Shown: positions 24,986 through 34,867, counted from the first letter of the stretch. The stretch: DNA of 64,000 nucleotides from CAVWZH01 sp963765285 (GCA_963765285.1 CAVXVR010000002.1:248001-312000); one strand, 5' to 3'. Notes: generated by a model from the sequence alone, not told the origin. Numbers and translations are program-made.

Positions 24986-27790
24986 TTGGCTCTAAGAAAA
25001 AAATCGACAGCGTTGACGTCGGAACCTGCTCCGTCCGGCGTCCCTGAACCCCCCGTTCCCAAGCCCCGGTTGTCCCACAGTAGCCAGGGCAGCATCTTCC
25101 TGATGGACGCCATGTCGTTCATCTTCCGCGCCTACCATGCCATGTCGCGGCAACGCGGCATGTCCACGCGCACCGGCCTTCCCACCGCCGCAACCTACGT
25201 CTTCGTCAACATGCTGCGCAAACTTCGCGAGGATTTCGCGCCTGAATATCTCGCCGCTGTCTTCGATGTAGCCGCGCCCACCTTTCGCGATCAACAGGCT
25301 GAAGCCATCACTCACGTCCGCCGTTTCGATCTCAAAACCCAGACATTCCAGGAAATCGAATATCACGGCTACAAGGCCAACCGCGCTGAGATGCCCGGTG
25401 ATCTTGCCCAGCAATTGCCCTATATCCGGCGGGCCCTCGAGGCCTACCGAATCCCCATTCTTGAGCACCCGGGTTACGAAGCCGACGACGTGATCGGTAC
25501 CCTAACGCGCCAGGCCGCCGAAAACGGCTACACCGCGTACGTGGTTTCCAGCGACAAGGACATGCTGCAACTGGTAAACGATCGTGTCCTGGTGCTGAAT
25601 CCTCCGAAGGATAATCTGCTCTGCGACGCGGAAAAGGTCGAAGAGATTCTGGGAGTTCCGCCCCAACGCGTAGTCGACGTGATGGCCTTGCGTGGCGACT
25701 CCATCGACAACATTCCCGGAGCCCCCGGCATCGGTGACAAGGGCTCAGTCGAACTGATCAAGCGTTTCGGTACCGTGGAGCAAGCCCTGGACCGCGCGGC
25801 CGAAGTCGAGAAGAAAACCTACCGCGAATCTTTGCAGAACAATCGGGAGGCGGTGCTCCTCAGCAAGAAACTGGCGACCATCGATTGTGCCGTCCCCGTC
25901 GAACTCGACTTGGCGGCCATGAAAACCGGCGAGCCGGACGTTGAAGCCCTGCGCGCGCTATTCACCGAGCTTGAGTTCACCTCTCTGCTTAAAGAATTGC
26001 TCCCCGTAGTCGAGGTAAGTCAGAGCCGCTACACCGAGGCAGCCTCAGCCGAAGACGTGTCCGCGGTGATCAAATCAATTACCGCTGGCGGAGCATTGGC
26101 CGTGGCCTTCGAGGCTGAGAATATTGATGTCAGCGAAGAAGAAGAGGAAGAATCCGGACAAACGTCGGGCATGTTGGCGCTCACGCCGCAGTCCGAATCT
26201 GCCGAGCGGGCGCAAGCCATCGCGATCTCCGCGGCAGCCGGAACCGCGCTCACTGTGCCCGCAACCGTGCCCGCAGCCCGCTCGATGTTGCTGGCTGCGC
26301 TCGCCGACGAAGCACAGCCCAAAGCGATCCACGATTCCAAGTCGGCGATGCATGCCCTCGCGCCCGAGGAGGTTGCCCTGTGTGGGCTTCGCCATGACCC
26401 GATGCTCTATTCCTACCTCCTCGATCCCACCTACTCTTCGCATCGCCTGGCTGAAGTTGCTCTGCGCCGGTTCAACCTCAAGATGGGCCCGAGCCTCGCC
26501 GAAGCCGCCGACATCACAGGACGCTTGGCGTCTGCTCTGCGTCATGACGTCGAGCAGGCAGGATTGCTGAAGCTCTACGAAGAAGTCGATCTGCCCCTCG
26601 TCCCCGTTCTGGCCCGCATGGAGCAGGCAGGAGTCAAGATTGACCGCGCCGCCCTCGCCGAAATGTCATCGCGTCTGGAGCGCGAGGTAGAAACCAAGGC
26701 CAAAGAAATTTATGCGCTCGCCGGATCCGAGTTCAACATCAATTCGCCCAAGCAGCTCAGCGAAGTGTTGTTCACCAACCTCAACCTGCCTCGCCCGGTG
26801 AAATACGGCAAAGGAAAGACGACGTCCACCGCCGTCGATGTCCTCGAGAATCTTGCCGCGGATCACGCCGTCCCGCGGCTGGTGCTCGAATATCGCCAGC
26901 TCACTAAGCTCAAATCCACTTACGTGGACGCCCTGCCCGCATTGCTGAATCCAGCCACCGCCCGCCTGCATACCACCTTCAGCCAGACGGGAACCGCGAC
27001 CGGCAGGTTGTCGTCCGCCAATCCCAATCTGCAGAACATCCCCATCCGCACCGAACTCGGCCGCGAGATTCGCGCCGCCTTCACCGCCGAGCCTGGCCAC
27101 CAGTTGCTCGCCGCCGACTATTCGCAAATCGAATTACGTCTGCTGGCGCATTTCTCGCGCGACCCGCTTCTGGTCGAAGCCTACCGCCGCGGAGACGACA
27201 TCCACACTCTCACCGCCGCTCAGGTTTTCGGAGTGCCGCCGCTCATGGTCACTCCTGACCACCGCCGCCAGGCCAAAGTGGTGAACTTCGGCATCGTTTA
27301 CGGACTCTCCGCCTTCGGCTTGTCGCAGAATCTTGGAATCGAGCCCGGCGAAGCCAAACAATTCATCAGCGCCTACTTTGAAAAATACAAAGGCGTGCGC
27401 GCGTGGATCGACAAAACTCTCGAAGAAGCCCGCCGCGAGCAGAAAGTCCGAACCCTCTTCGAACGCGTCCGCCCCATTCCCGACATTAACAGCAAGAATG
27501 TTAACCTGCGCGGCTTCGCCGAGCGCACCGCCGTGAACACGCCGCTGCAGGGCACTGCGGCCGACCTGATCAAAATCGCCATGATCAGGATCGATGCTGC
27601 CCTTCGTGAGCAGAAACTGAAATCAAGAATGACGCTGCAGGTGCACGACGAACTCGTCTTCGAGGTTCCCGAATCCGAAATCGAAATCATGCGAACGCTG
27701 GTTCGTGATCACATGGAAAAAGTCCATCGCCTGACAGTTCCGCTGTTAGTAGAAATTGGGGTAGGGAAAAACTGGCGGGATCTAGAATGA
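24986..27790 (+). CDS. polA: DNA polymerase I, proofreading domain degenerate
   Basis: A 934-residue Pol I for primer removal and gap repair. The start is unsure: TTG at 24986, or another TTG at 25013; the fold begins at SIFLMDAMSFIFRAYHAMS. Residues 30-345 form the 5'-3' flap nuclease (YEADDVIGTLTRQA, SSDKDMLQLV, GDSIDNIPGAPGIGDKG). Residues 350-560 correspond to the 3'-5' exonuclease, but the metal-binding DxE is replaced (AVAFEAENIDV) and an acidic run of six Glu follows, so proofreading is probably lost. The polymerase domain is complete: TFSQTGTATGRLSSANPNLQNIP, DYSQIELRLLAHFS (motif A), RRQAKVVNFGIVYG (motif B) and VHDELVFEV (motif C). Confidence 0.96.
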   Translation: MALRKKSTALTSEPAPSGVPEPPVPKPRLSHSSQGSIFLMDAMSFIFRAYHAMSRQRGMSTRTGLPTAATYVFVNMLRKLREDFAPEYLAAVFDVAAPTFRDQQAEAITHVRRFDLKTQTFQEIEYHGYKANRAEMPGDLAQQLPYIRRALEAYRIPILEHPGYEADDVIGTLTRQAAENGYTAYVVSSDKDMLQLVNDRVLVLNPPKDNLLCDAEKVEEILGVPPQRVVDVMALRGDSIDNIPGAPGIGDKGSVELIKRFGTVEQALDRAAEVEKKTYRESLQNNREAVLLSKKLATIDCAVPVELDLAAMKTGEPDVEALRALFTELEFTSLLKELLPVVEVSQSRYTEAASAEDVSAVIKSITAGGALAVAFEAENIDVSEEEEEESGQTSGMLALTPQSESAERAQAIAISAAAGTALTVPATVPAARSMLLAALADEAQPKAIHDSKSAMHALAPEEVALCGLRHDPMLYSYLLDPTYSSHRLAEVALRRFNLKMGPSLAEAADITGRLASALRHDVEQAGLLKLYEEVDLPLVPVLARMEQAGVKIDRAALAEMSSRLEREVETKAKEIYALAGSEFNINSPKQLSEVLFTNLNLPRPVKYGKGKTTSTAVDVLENLAADHAVPRLVLEYRQLTKLKSTYVDALPALLNPATARLHTTFSQTGTATGRLSSANPNLQNIPIRTELGREIRAAFTAEPGHQLLAADYSQIELRLLAHFSRDPLLVEAYRRGDDIHTLTAAQVFGVPPLMVTPDHRRQAKVVNFGIVYGLSAFGLSQNLGIEPGEAKQFISAYFEKYKGVRAWIDKTLEEARREQKVRTLFERVRPIPDINSKNVNLRGFAERTAVNTPLQGTAADLIKIAMIRIDAALREQKLKSRMTLQVHDELVFEVPESEIEIMRTLVRDHMEKVHRLTVPLLVEIGVGKNWRDLE

Positions 27791-27794
27791 TCTT

Positions 27795-27890
27795 CTCAGT
27801 GTCCTCCGTGGTTAATCGCAGTCCCTGTAGTCCTCAGTGTCCTCCGTGGTTAATCGTAGTCTCTGAGTCCTCAGCGTCCTCTGTGGTTAA
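27795..27890 (+). repeat. Tandem repeat, three units of about 37 bases
   Basis: Three successive near copies of CAGTGTCCTCCGTGGTTAAT separated by GTAGTC-type spacers lie between the convergent polA and glmM genes. No hairpin with a T-run is seen, so the role as terminator is doubtful. Confidence 0.8.
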
Positions 27891-27892
27891 AT

Positions 27893-29266
27893 TCAGCTGC
27901 CCAATGCACTCCTGATACTGCCGGCGATCGCATCCCCAATCCGCTTCATCCTCCCTTCTTCCTCCGCCTCTACCATAACCCGCGCCAGCGACTCGGTTCC
28001 CGAGTACCGCACCACCACACGCCCATTCCCATCCAGCTCACGCTCCGCCGCCTCGATCGTCTGCTGAATCCCCGGCACTTGTGCAAACGGCACTTTCTCG
28101 CGCACCCGCACGTTCTGAATCATCTGTGGAAACACTTTAAGATCACCGGTCAATTCAGCCAGCGACCTCCCGGTTCGCGCCACAACTTCCATCACACGCA
28201 AAGCCGTAAGCAAGCCATCGCCCGTGGTGGCTTCGCCATCCCGAAAAATAATGTGCCCTGATTGCTCGCCACCCAGCGTCGCGCCAGTCTTCAGCATCTC
28301 TTCCAGCACATACTTGTCGCCAACATTGGCCCGCAGCATGCGGATGCCCGACTTCTTCAATGCAATCTCTAACCCCATATTGGACATGGTCGTGGCCACC
28401 ACCGTTGAACCCGTCAGCTTTCCCCGTGACTGCATGTCTCGCGCAGCAAGCAACAGCACACCATCCCCGTTGACGACCCGGCCCCGCCCGTCACTGAACA
28501 GCGCGCGGTCCGCATCGCCATCGAAGGTCACGCCCAGATCGAACTGTCCCTGCTTCTCCGCCACCGTTCGCGCCACCGCCTCCGGATGCAGCGCCCCGCA
28601 CCCCTCATTAATGTTCCGCCCATCAGGCGCGACGTGGATAAACGTCGCCTGGACTCCGCAGCTCGCGAATAATTCCGGCGCCTCAGCCGCCGCCGCGCCA
28701 TGGGCACAATCCACCAGCACCAGTAAGCCGCGCAGTTCCGCCTTCACATTTCCCGCCAGCCACTCGATGTATGCGCGGCGCAATGCAGCGTCTCCCGGCA
28801 AGCTGGACGCCAAGCCTCCACCTTCACCCTCCGCCGGTGGATCCTGCAGCAACCCGAAAATCTCCTGCTCAATGCCCAGCTCCCGCGCGTCCGGCAACTT
28901 GAAGCCGTCGCCCGAAAAAATCTTGATCCCATTGTCCGTCCACGGATTATGCGAAGCCGAAATCACCACGCCAGCCGAATAACCACGGGCGCGCGCCAGA
29001 TAAGCCACTCCCGGCGTAGTAATCACGCCTGCACTGTCGACCGCAATCCCGACCGAAGCCAGCCCTCGCGCCACTCGGTCGGCAATCCACGAACTCGATT
29101 CCCGCGTGTCCTGTCCAATCACCACTCGCGGCCGTTCGCTCACCCGAGCCAGTTCGTGCCCCAGAGCGCGGCCAATCAAATAGGTGCTTTCGACCGTCAG
29201 TGGAAACTCGCCGGCCACGCCGCGAATTCCGTCTGTGCCGAACAATTGTCTGCTTGGGGAAGTCAT
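27893..29266 (-). CDS. glmM: Phosphoglucosamine mutase
   Basis: A 457-residue alpha-D-phosphohexomutase that turns glucosamine-6-phosphate into glucosamine-1-phosphate for peptidoglycan and LPS. The N-terminal LFGTDGIRGVAGEFPLT, the phosphoserine loop VVISASHNPWTDNGIKIF (Ser105), the metal loop DGDADRALFSD, the GGEQSGHII sugar loop and the phosphate loop RYSGTESLARVMVE are complete. It is third in the order cdaA-cdaR-glmM, an arrangement shared with Firmicutes, where CdaA and GlmM interact physically and CdaA activity is tuned by GlmM. The ATG at 29266 is 14 bases after the cdaR stop. Confidence 0.97.
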   Translation of the reverse strand: MTSPSRQLFGTDGIRGVAGEFPLTVESTYLIGRALGHELARVSERPRVVIGQDTRESSSWIADRVARGLASVGIAVDSAGVITTPGVAYLARARGYSAGVVISASHNPWTDNGIKIFSGDGFKLPDARELGIEQEIFGLLQDPPAEGEGGGLASSLPGDAALRRAYIEWLAGNVKAELRGLLVLVDCAHGAAAAEAPELFASCGVQATFIHVAPDGRNINEGCGALHPEAVARTVAEKQGQFDLGVTFDGDADRALFSDGRGRVVNGDGVLLLAARDMQSRGKLTGSTVVATTMSNMGLEIALKKSGIRMLRANVGDKYVLEEMLKTGATLGGEQSGHIIFRDGEATTGDGLLTALRVMEVVARTGRSLAELTGDLKVFPQMIQNVRVREKVPFAQVPGIQQTIEAAERELDGNGRVVVRYSGTESLARVMVEAEEEGRMKRIGDAIAGSIRSALGS

Positions 29267-29279
29267 CTGGATCGAGGAA

Positions 29280-29957
29280 TCAGTGTCCGCCGTCGACGGT
29301 AGGTGTCTTCTCCATAATAACCGTGATCCGCACTGGATCTGAACTCGCCACTTGAATCATGGGATCAGAAACGTAAGCATGGCGTACAAAACTCACCCGG
29401 TCCATCGTCCCACTGACGTCGATCGGATCGGTGATGGCGGCCTCAATCGCTTCTACGCGCTTCCGCGGCCCGCTGATCGTAATCGCGGGAGGGTCCACCG
29501 CGATATCGGCAATTCGGTACCCCGAAACGAAGCTGCCCACCACCCGCGGATGGATCGGCACCGGACGCGTCATCCGCGTGTCGAACGACACATGAAACTG
29601 ATTGGGGATAACCTGCACCACTTCCAATTGGCCCGGCCGGTGGACCTGCTGTGCCGTCAAATCAAAGGTGCGTTCCCCCGGATGTAGTCCGGTGAGATCG
29701 ATCTCTGCTCGAACATCCGAAGCCTTCAGTTGCCGCACGATATATTCCGGGCCTCGCAATCGGATCTGCGCCGCGGGAGCGACTTCGGAGCTGATCTCCA
29801 GGTTCTCTGCAATGTTGCGGAACTCGATGGGTACTTCCACGGCCACTTCAGCCACCGGCTCACGTGCGATCGCCAGCCACAAACCGGCAGCCAACACCAG
29901 AGCGATAATCTTCAACCCGAAGCTGGGCAACACGTTGCGGCGCAGGAAATCGTTCAT
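29280..29957 (-). CDS. cdaR: YbbR-domain protein CdaR, regulator of CdaA
   Basis: A 225-residue protein with one N-terminal membrane helix (LKIIALVLAAGLWLAIA) followed by two YbbR-like repeats (VAVEVPIEFRNIAENLEIS; GSFVSGYRIADIAVDPPAITISGP). It should face the periplasm and, by comparison with Firmicutes, modulate the diadenylate cyclase. It has fewer YbbR repeats than the four of the Bacillus protein. It overlaps the cdaA stop by 4 bases, indicating translational coupling. Confidence 0.88.
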   Translation of the reverse strand: MNDFLRRNVLPSFGLKIIALVLAAGLWLAIAREPVAEVAVEVPIEFRNIAENLEISSEVAPAAQIRLRGPEYIVRQLKASDVRAEIDLTGLHPGERTFDLTAQQVHRPGQLEVVQVIPNQFHVSFDTRMTRPVPIHPRVVGSFVSGYRIADIAVDPPAITISGPRKRVEAIEAAITDPIDVSGTMDRVSFVRHAYVSDPMIQVASSDPVRITVIMEKTPTVDGGH

Positions 29958-30850
29958 GGCTCGCCTTCGGTTCCGCCGTGAACCCGGGACTCCGCCCCCC
30001 GCGGCAAAGCGGCGCGCTGGCTGGCCGGAGCAGGAGCGTCCAGCATCTCCTCGCCATTCGAGATCGGCGTCGGCAGCGTGGACGCCGGAACGTACAGCCG
30101 CAGCAGTTCGCCCATGCGCGCCCGCAGTTGCTCCACTGTGAGGTCCCGCTCGATCTTTCCTCCGACCGCCAGACTGATCGCGCCTGTCTCCTCAGAAACA
30201 ATCACCGCGATCGCATCCGTCTCTTCCGTGACCCCGATACCCGCCCGGTGTCGTGTACCCAGCTGCGTAGACAGTACCGGGTTCATGGAAAGCGGCAAAA
30301 AGCACGCCGCCGCCACAATCCGGTCTTTCTGCACAATCACCGCGCCATCGTGCAGCGGCGCGCTCGGCCGGAAAATCGTAGCCAGCAGATCATACGAAAG
30401 CCGCGCATCCAGCGGCACGCCGCTTTCAATGTAGGTGCGCAGCCCGATCTCGCGCTCGATCACAATCAGTGCCCCGGTCTGGTTCTGGGAAAACAGATTG
30501 CAGGCCAGGACAATATCGTCATACGCATCCGCTTCCGAAGCCGCGACATGGCTGAACGTGAGCCTGCGCCCCAGCCTCGCCAGAGCTTGCCGGATCTCCA
30601 CCGCAAATACAACGATCAGCGCAAATACCGCGTAAGGAAGCAGGTTGCTCAGCAGCCAGCTCAGAGTGGTCAGTTCGCCGATCCGCGCCACGTAAAAGGT
30701 AATCACCAGGGCGGCCACACCAATCAGCATGTAGGCGGCGCGCGTGCCCTTGATCAGAGACAGCAGTTCGTAGATGACGAACGCCACCAGCAGAATGTCG
30801 ATGACCGAAATCAACGACACATGCGGCCACGGCGCTGAAAATGCCCTCAC
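29954..30850 (-). CDS. cdaA: Diadenylate cyclase CdaA
   Basis: A 298-residue membrane-bound cyclase making cyclic di-AMP from two ATP. Three N-terminal helices (VSLISVIDILLVAFVIYELL; AYMLIGVAALVITFYVARI; NLLPYAVFALIVVFAVEI) precede the DAC domain with the motifs LHDGAVIV (Asp168-Gly-Ala) and GTRHRAGIG (Arg200-His-Arg). The last 50 residues (PISNGEEMLDAPAPASQRAALPRG) are a polar, disordered extension. It opens the cdaA-cdaR-glmM operon and is divergent from the polyferredoxin gene, with a 240-base gap holding both promoters. No riboswitch of the ydaO type is visible here. Confidence 0.96.
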   Translation of the reverse strand: MRAFSAPWPHVSLISVIDILLVAFVIYELLSLIKGTRAAYMLIGVAALVITFYVARIGELTTLSWLLSNLLPYAVFALIVVFAVEIRQALARLGRRLTFSHVAASEADAYDDIVLACNLFSQNQTGALIVIEREIGLRTYIESGVPLDARLSYDLLATIFRPSAPLHDGAVIVQKDRIVAAACFLPLSMNPVLSTQLGTRHRAGIGVTEETDAIAVIVSEETGAISLAVGGKIERDLTVEQLRARMGELLRLYVPASTLPTPISNGEEMLDAPAPASQRAALPRGAESRVHGGTEGEP

Positions 30851-31089
30851 GCCCGCTCCCTTTTTCCCACCAAACTTGCCCCGCCAGCCTCATTGTAATC
30901 CAGTATTCTTCGGTTCAAACCCGGCGCATCTGGAGCCAACGTCCGTCCGGAGGGGTAGTCACACTACGGATGGAGAGGCTTTCGTTCGACGACGCGCAGG
31001 GAAACACGACGAGCCGTGATTCGAGTCACAGAAATATAGGGCGCGAGGAACGCAGAATAGGGGTCGTAACTTCGCCAGAAGCTTGTCTT

Positions 31090-32763
31090 GTGATCGGCAG
31101 CCCGACTGGGAGGGTAGGCTTGCGTTTTCCAAAACCAACCAAGCTGCGGACTCTCTCGCAAATCGTTTTCTTCTGTCTCTTTCTGTTTCTTCTGTTGCAC
31201 ACCGAGTTCAGGGGCTCGCTGACGGCTTCGACCAGCGAGATCCGCCTGCCCTATCCCGTCTCCCTCTTCTTCCAGTTTGATCCGCTGGTGGCCATCTCGA
31301 ACGCACTGTCCAGCCATGCGCTCTACCGCGGCCTGTTGTGGAGCCTGGTGGTTTTGATCCCCACCATGTTCCTGGGCCGCTTTTTCTGTGGATGGATTTG
31401 TCCTCTCGGTTCCATCCATCACTTCTTCAGCAGTTTCAGGTCTGAGCGCAAACGTGGCCGGCAGCTCATTGAGTCGAATCGCTACAAACGTTGGCAGACG
31501 ACCAAATATTACCTGCTCATCGCATCTCTGGTCGCGGCCATGTTAGGCACAGGCATCGTCGGGTGGCTGGACCCGTTCTCTTTGTTAGTGCGGTCGGTTG
31601 CCTTGTCTATTCTGCCCGCAACCAACTATGCCCTGCGGGCATCCTTGGGCCTACTCGAGCACAGCCGTTATTCCTTCGTGCAGGCAGTTAGCGGCGTGTT
31701 GCACTTCATCTTGGGCGCGCTGCTGTTGAGCTTCAGGCAGCCCTACTTCCGTTTGGGCATTTGGCTGGGCCTGATCTTTGTCTTCCTCGTCGCGCTGAAT
31801 TTCCGCATCACCCGCTTCTGGTGCCGCGCACTCTGCCCACTGGGTGCGTTGTTGGGGATCGTGTCGCGCTGGTCCGTGCTTGGCCTGGTCAAGAATCCAG
31901 AGCATTGCAAGGATTGCAACCGCTGTCTTCTGCGCTGCCAGGGCGGCGATGACCCAATCGGTGGCGTGCCCTGGCACCAGCCCGAGTGCCATCTGTGTCT
32001 GAACTGCGTGGACGAGTGTCCCGAACACGGGTTGCAATTCCAGTTTTTCCCTGGACAAAAAACCGTGGGCGTGAACCTCCAGAGACGGAAAGTCCTGACC
32101 GGCTTGGCTGCGGGCGTTGCCCTGGTTCCTCTCGTACGCAGCACTCCCGGCTTTGCCACTGAACATCCGGAACGCCGGTTGCGTCCTCCCGGCGCGCTCG
32201 ACGAGGACTATTTCCTCTCGCGCTGTATTCGCTGCGGCGAGTGCATGAAGGTTTGTCCGAATAACGCCTTGCATCCCGCTTTTTCAGAGGCCGGGATCGA
32301 AGGTTTGTGGACGCCCGTTCTGGTGCCGCGAATCGGTTACTGCGAGCCCAGTTGTGTGCTGTGTTCGCAGGTCTGTCCCACCGGAGCCATCTGGCAGATT
32401 ACGGCAAAAGAAAAGGGCTGGTCCGTGGATGTGGGTCACACTGACAAACCAATCCGCCTCGGAACCGCTTTTTACGATCGCGGCCGATGCCTGCCTTGGG
32501 CCATGGCGACCGATTGCATCGTGTGCGAAGAATGGTGTCCCACATCGCCCAAGGCAATTTACCTTCGACCGGCGGAACTGATCGATGCCGCGGGCAACTC
32601 GAAGCAAGTGAAGCAGCCTTATCTTGATCCCTCCCGCTGCGTCGGCTGCGGCGCCTGTGAATACGCCTGTCCGGTCCAGGACCGGCCGGCGGTGTACGTG
32701 ACGAGTGTGGGAGAAAGCCGGTCCCGCACCAACCAGATCCTGTTGAATCGGGGCAAGGGATGA
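31090..32763 (+). CDS. Membrane-bound NapH/MauN-like polyferredoxin
   Basis: About 557 residues from the GTG at 31090; a TTG at 31120 is the alternative, and the frame is open back to 30841 but the added part does not look like protein. Several membrane helices hold the NapH-type motif FLGRFFCGWICPLGSIHHFF and a second RFWCRALCPLGALLG, then two ferredoxin sites (CKDCNRCLLRC; CHLCLNCVDECP). A short hydrophobic segment with GLAAGVALVPLV follows, then more 4Fe-4S sites: CIRCGECMKVCPNNAL, CVLCSQVCPTGAI, CIVCEEWCP and CVGCGACEYACP. It probably moves electrons from the quinone pool to soluble or periplasmic partners encoded downstream. It is first of four co-directional genes. Confidence 0.88.
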   Translation: MIGSPTGRVGLRFPKPTKLRTLSQIVFFCLFLFLLLHTEFRGSLTASTSEIRLPYPVSLFFQFDPLVAISNALSSHALYRGLLWSLVVLIPTMFLGRFFCGWICPLGSIHHFFSSFRSERKRGRQLIESNRYKRWQTTKYYLLIASLVAAMLGTGIVGWLDPFSLLVRSVALSILPATNYALRASLGLLEHSRYSFVQAVSGVLHFILGALLLSFRQPYFRLGIWLGLIFVFLVALNFRITRFWCRALCPLGALLGIVSRWSVLGLVKNPEHCKDCNRCLLRCQGGDDPIGGVPWHQPECHLCLNCVDECPEHGLQFQFFPGQKTVGVNLQRRKVLTGLAAGVALVPLVRSTPGFATEHPERRLRPPGALDEDYFLSRCIRCGECMKVCPNNALHPAFSEAGIEGLWTPVLVPRIGYCEPSCVLCSQVCPTGAIWQITAKEKGWSVDVGHTDKPIRLGTAFYDRGRCLPWAMATDCIVCEEWCPTSPKAIYLRPAELIDAAGNSKQVKQPYLDPSRCVGCGACEYACPVQDRPAVYVTSVGESRSRTNQILLNRGKG

Positions 32764-32839
32764 AAATTCGTACAACTCTTGCGCACCGGCTGACAGAAGT
32801 TTGGATCGTTGACCTGGAGTTCCTTGACATGGAGTTTTC

Positions 32840-33823
32840 ATGCAACCCGACGTAACCCATCTAACCCGTCGCGACGCATTGATCAAGCTGCTGCGAGTAG
32901 CTGGAGCTGGTGCCGGTGCGGCCGGACTGGGGCTTTGGCTGAGCCAGCATAGTTGGCGTCCCGAGCCCGCGCTGGCAATGGCCGCGAAGCACGGCCATAC
33001 CATAGCGGCTGATCCGCGGCTCCCTGAGATGGCGATCATCACCGGCGACGATCCCGCGCAACTGGCGCGTCAGGCAGTTGAAGAGCTGGGCGGAATTCGC
33101 CGCTTTATCTCGCGCGGAGACATCGTCCTGGTGAAACCGAACATCGGCTGGGATCGCACTCCCGAGCAGGCCGCCAACACTAATCCCGATGTCGTGGCCG
33201 AAATCATCCGCCAGTGCTCGAACGCCGGGGCCAAGCGAGTCATCGTCACTGACGTGAGCTGCAACGATCCCCGCCGCTGCTTTCAGCGGTCCGGCATTGC
33301 CGAGGCAGCGCAGCGCGCGGGAGCGGAAGTCCGGCTTCCCGATCCCGCCATGTTTAAGGACGTGGATCTACAGGGAGAAATTCTGCGCACTTGGCCGGTT
33401 CTCGATCTGTTTCTGAACGTGGACAAAGTCATCAATATCCCGATTGCTAAACACCACAGCCTGACAGGCACAACGCTGGGCATGAAGAACTGGTACGGCA
33501 TGCTCGGTGGGCCGCGTCATCAACTGCACCAGAAAATTCACGAGAGCCTTGTGGACCTTGCCGACTTTGTCCGCCCAACTCTGACCATCATCGACTGTTA
33601 CCGGATTCTTGTCCGCAATGGCCCAACCGGAGGCAATCTGCAAGACGTGATTCTGAAGAAAACGCTGGTCGCCGGAACCGATCCGGTTGCCCTGGATGCC
33701 TACGTGGCTAAAGCCTACTGGAACCTCGATGTCGCCTCCCTGCCTTATCTCAAGATGGCGGCAAACCGCGGGCTGGGAACCTACGAGTTCGAAAAAGTTC
33801 GGACGCAGATCAAGATTTTGTGA
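32840..33823 (+). CDS. DUF362 protein with Tat-type signal
   Basis: A 327-residue protein. The N-terminus TRRDALIKLLRVAGAGAGAAG has a twin-arginine and hydrophobic core, fitting Tat export of a folded protein. The DUF362 fold is shown by DIVLVKPNIGWDRTPEQAANTNPDVVAE, VIVTDVSCNDPRRCF, LFLNVDKVINIPIAKHHSLTGTTLGMKNWYG split over two blocks, and the closing GTDPVALDAYVAKAYW. DUF362 proteins are often encoded with ferredoxins and sometimes carry clusters, yet this one has no Cys cluster of its own. It lies 76 bases after the polyferredoxin gene. Function unknown. Confidence 0.85.
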   Translation: MQPDVTHLTRRDALIKLLRVAGAGAGAAGLGLWLSQHSWRPEPALAMAAKHGHTIAADPRLPEMAIITGDDPAQLARQAVEELGGIRRFISRGDIVLVKPNIGWDRTPEQAANTNPDVVAEIIRQCSNAGAKRVIVTDVSCNDPRRCFQRSGIAEAAQRAGAEVRLPDPAMFKDVDLQGEILRTWPVLDLFLNVDKVINIPIAKHHSLTGTTLGMKNWYGMLGGPRHQLHQKIHESLVDLADFVRPTLTIIDCYRILVRNGPTGGNLQDVILKKTLVAGTDPVALDAYVAKAYWNLDVASLPYLKMAANRGLGTYEFEKVRTQIKIL

Positions 33824-33887
33824 CCTTAATCTGCGCCATGAGCGGAGGGACGTTTTGTTCGGTCGACCGCGATTCAACCCAGTCAGA

Positions 33888-34816
33888 ATGAAACTCTGTA
33901 CCCGATGGAGTGCCGTGCTGATCTGCGCCACGTTGGCCTTGGCAACCGCACAAGCGCAGAGTCCTGCATCCCGTGGCAGCGGCTCCCGCACGCCGTCCCT
34001 GCCTGCCTCGCAGACGCAATTTGCAAGTTTCCTGCACGAACCTCTTCCGGGCCACATGCGCGCCCAAGCCGCCCCTTCCTTCTATAACCCAGACGGTCTC
34101 TATCAGTACATCGACGGCGGAGCCGACGTTTATCTCCTCTACGATTTCAAAGACCTGCTGCATCAGGATTTCAAGAGCGCCCCGGCAGAACTCACCGTGG
34201 ACATCTACGAGATGGGCAATAGCGAAGACGCATTTGGGATTTACGCGGCGGAGCGTTCGCCTACTTACAAATTCGTTTCCATCGGTGCCGAGGGATATCG
34301 AGATAAGGGAGTCCTGAATTTTCTGCAGGACCGTTACTACGTGAAGCTTTCCGGTTCCGGCGCGAACGGGATGGGTTGCTCGATCAGTTTGCCCGGCTTC
34401 TCTCCGCACGAATCGGTGGGACGCGCACGCTGCCCGCACTGTTGGAAAAGCTTCCACGAGAACATCGGGTGCCTCATTCCGAACAGTATGTAAGGAAGGA
34501 TCCACTGGGGCATGCATTTCTGGCGCCGGCGTACATCGTGACCTACGCGCAGGGCAAGCAGGAGAGCAAGCTCGTGGTTTCAGTGGCCGGCAACGCCCAG
34601 GAAGCCAAGTCTCGGTCGGACCAACTCGCGAAGTATTTCAAGCAAAGCGGGGAGTGCGCTTCGGCGCCCGAGCTGGGAGAAGGTGGAATCCGGGCACGAA
34701 ACAACTATGAAGGGCGCCTGATCGCGCGCACTCGGGGACACTATGTCATTGCCCTGCTGAATCCCACGGAGAATGGCGCCGAGATTCTGAAGACGGTGGC
34801 GCAGGGTCTTCCGTAA
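33888..34816 (+). CDS. Secreted YIDGGAD-motif protein (DUF6599-like), frameshifted
   Basis: About 309 residues after joining two frames near 34370. It starts with a signal peptide (WSAVLICATLALATAQA). The core motif is NPDGLYQYIDGGADVYLLYDFKD split over two halves, followed by TVDIYEMGNSEDAFGIYAAER, which resembles a family of acidobacterial and deltaproteobacterial proteins that sit beside Fe-S genes. In the second frame it continues DQFARLLSARIGGTRTLP and KQESKLVVSVAG. The first frame ends at 34493 and the second at 34816, so an indel, probably one missing base, splits it. The family name is from memory and should be treated as tentative; no function is known. Confidence 0.7.
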
Positions 34817-34867
34817 CGAACTCGAATGTGATCATGAAATACGAGATCTGTTTTCAGGAGTTGAGCC

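Noticed and set aside
27795..27890. CRISPR array
   Set aside because: Only three units with near-identical spacers; no cas genes in the window. Plain tandem repeat.
29978..30838. 286-codon frame antisense to cdaA
   Set aside because: Arg/Gln-rich shadow of a gene whose motifs are clear on the other strand.
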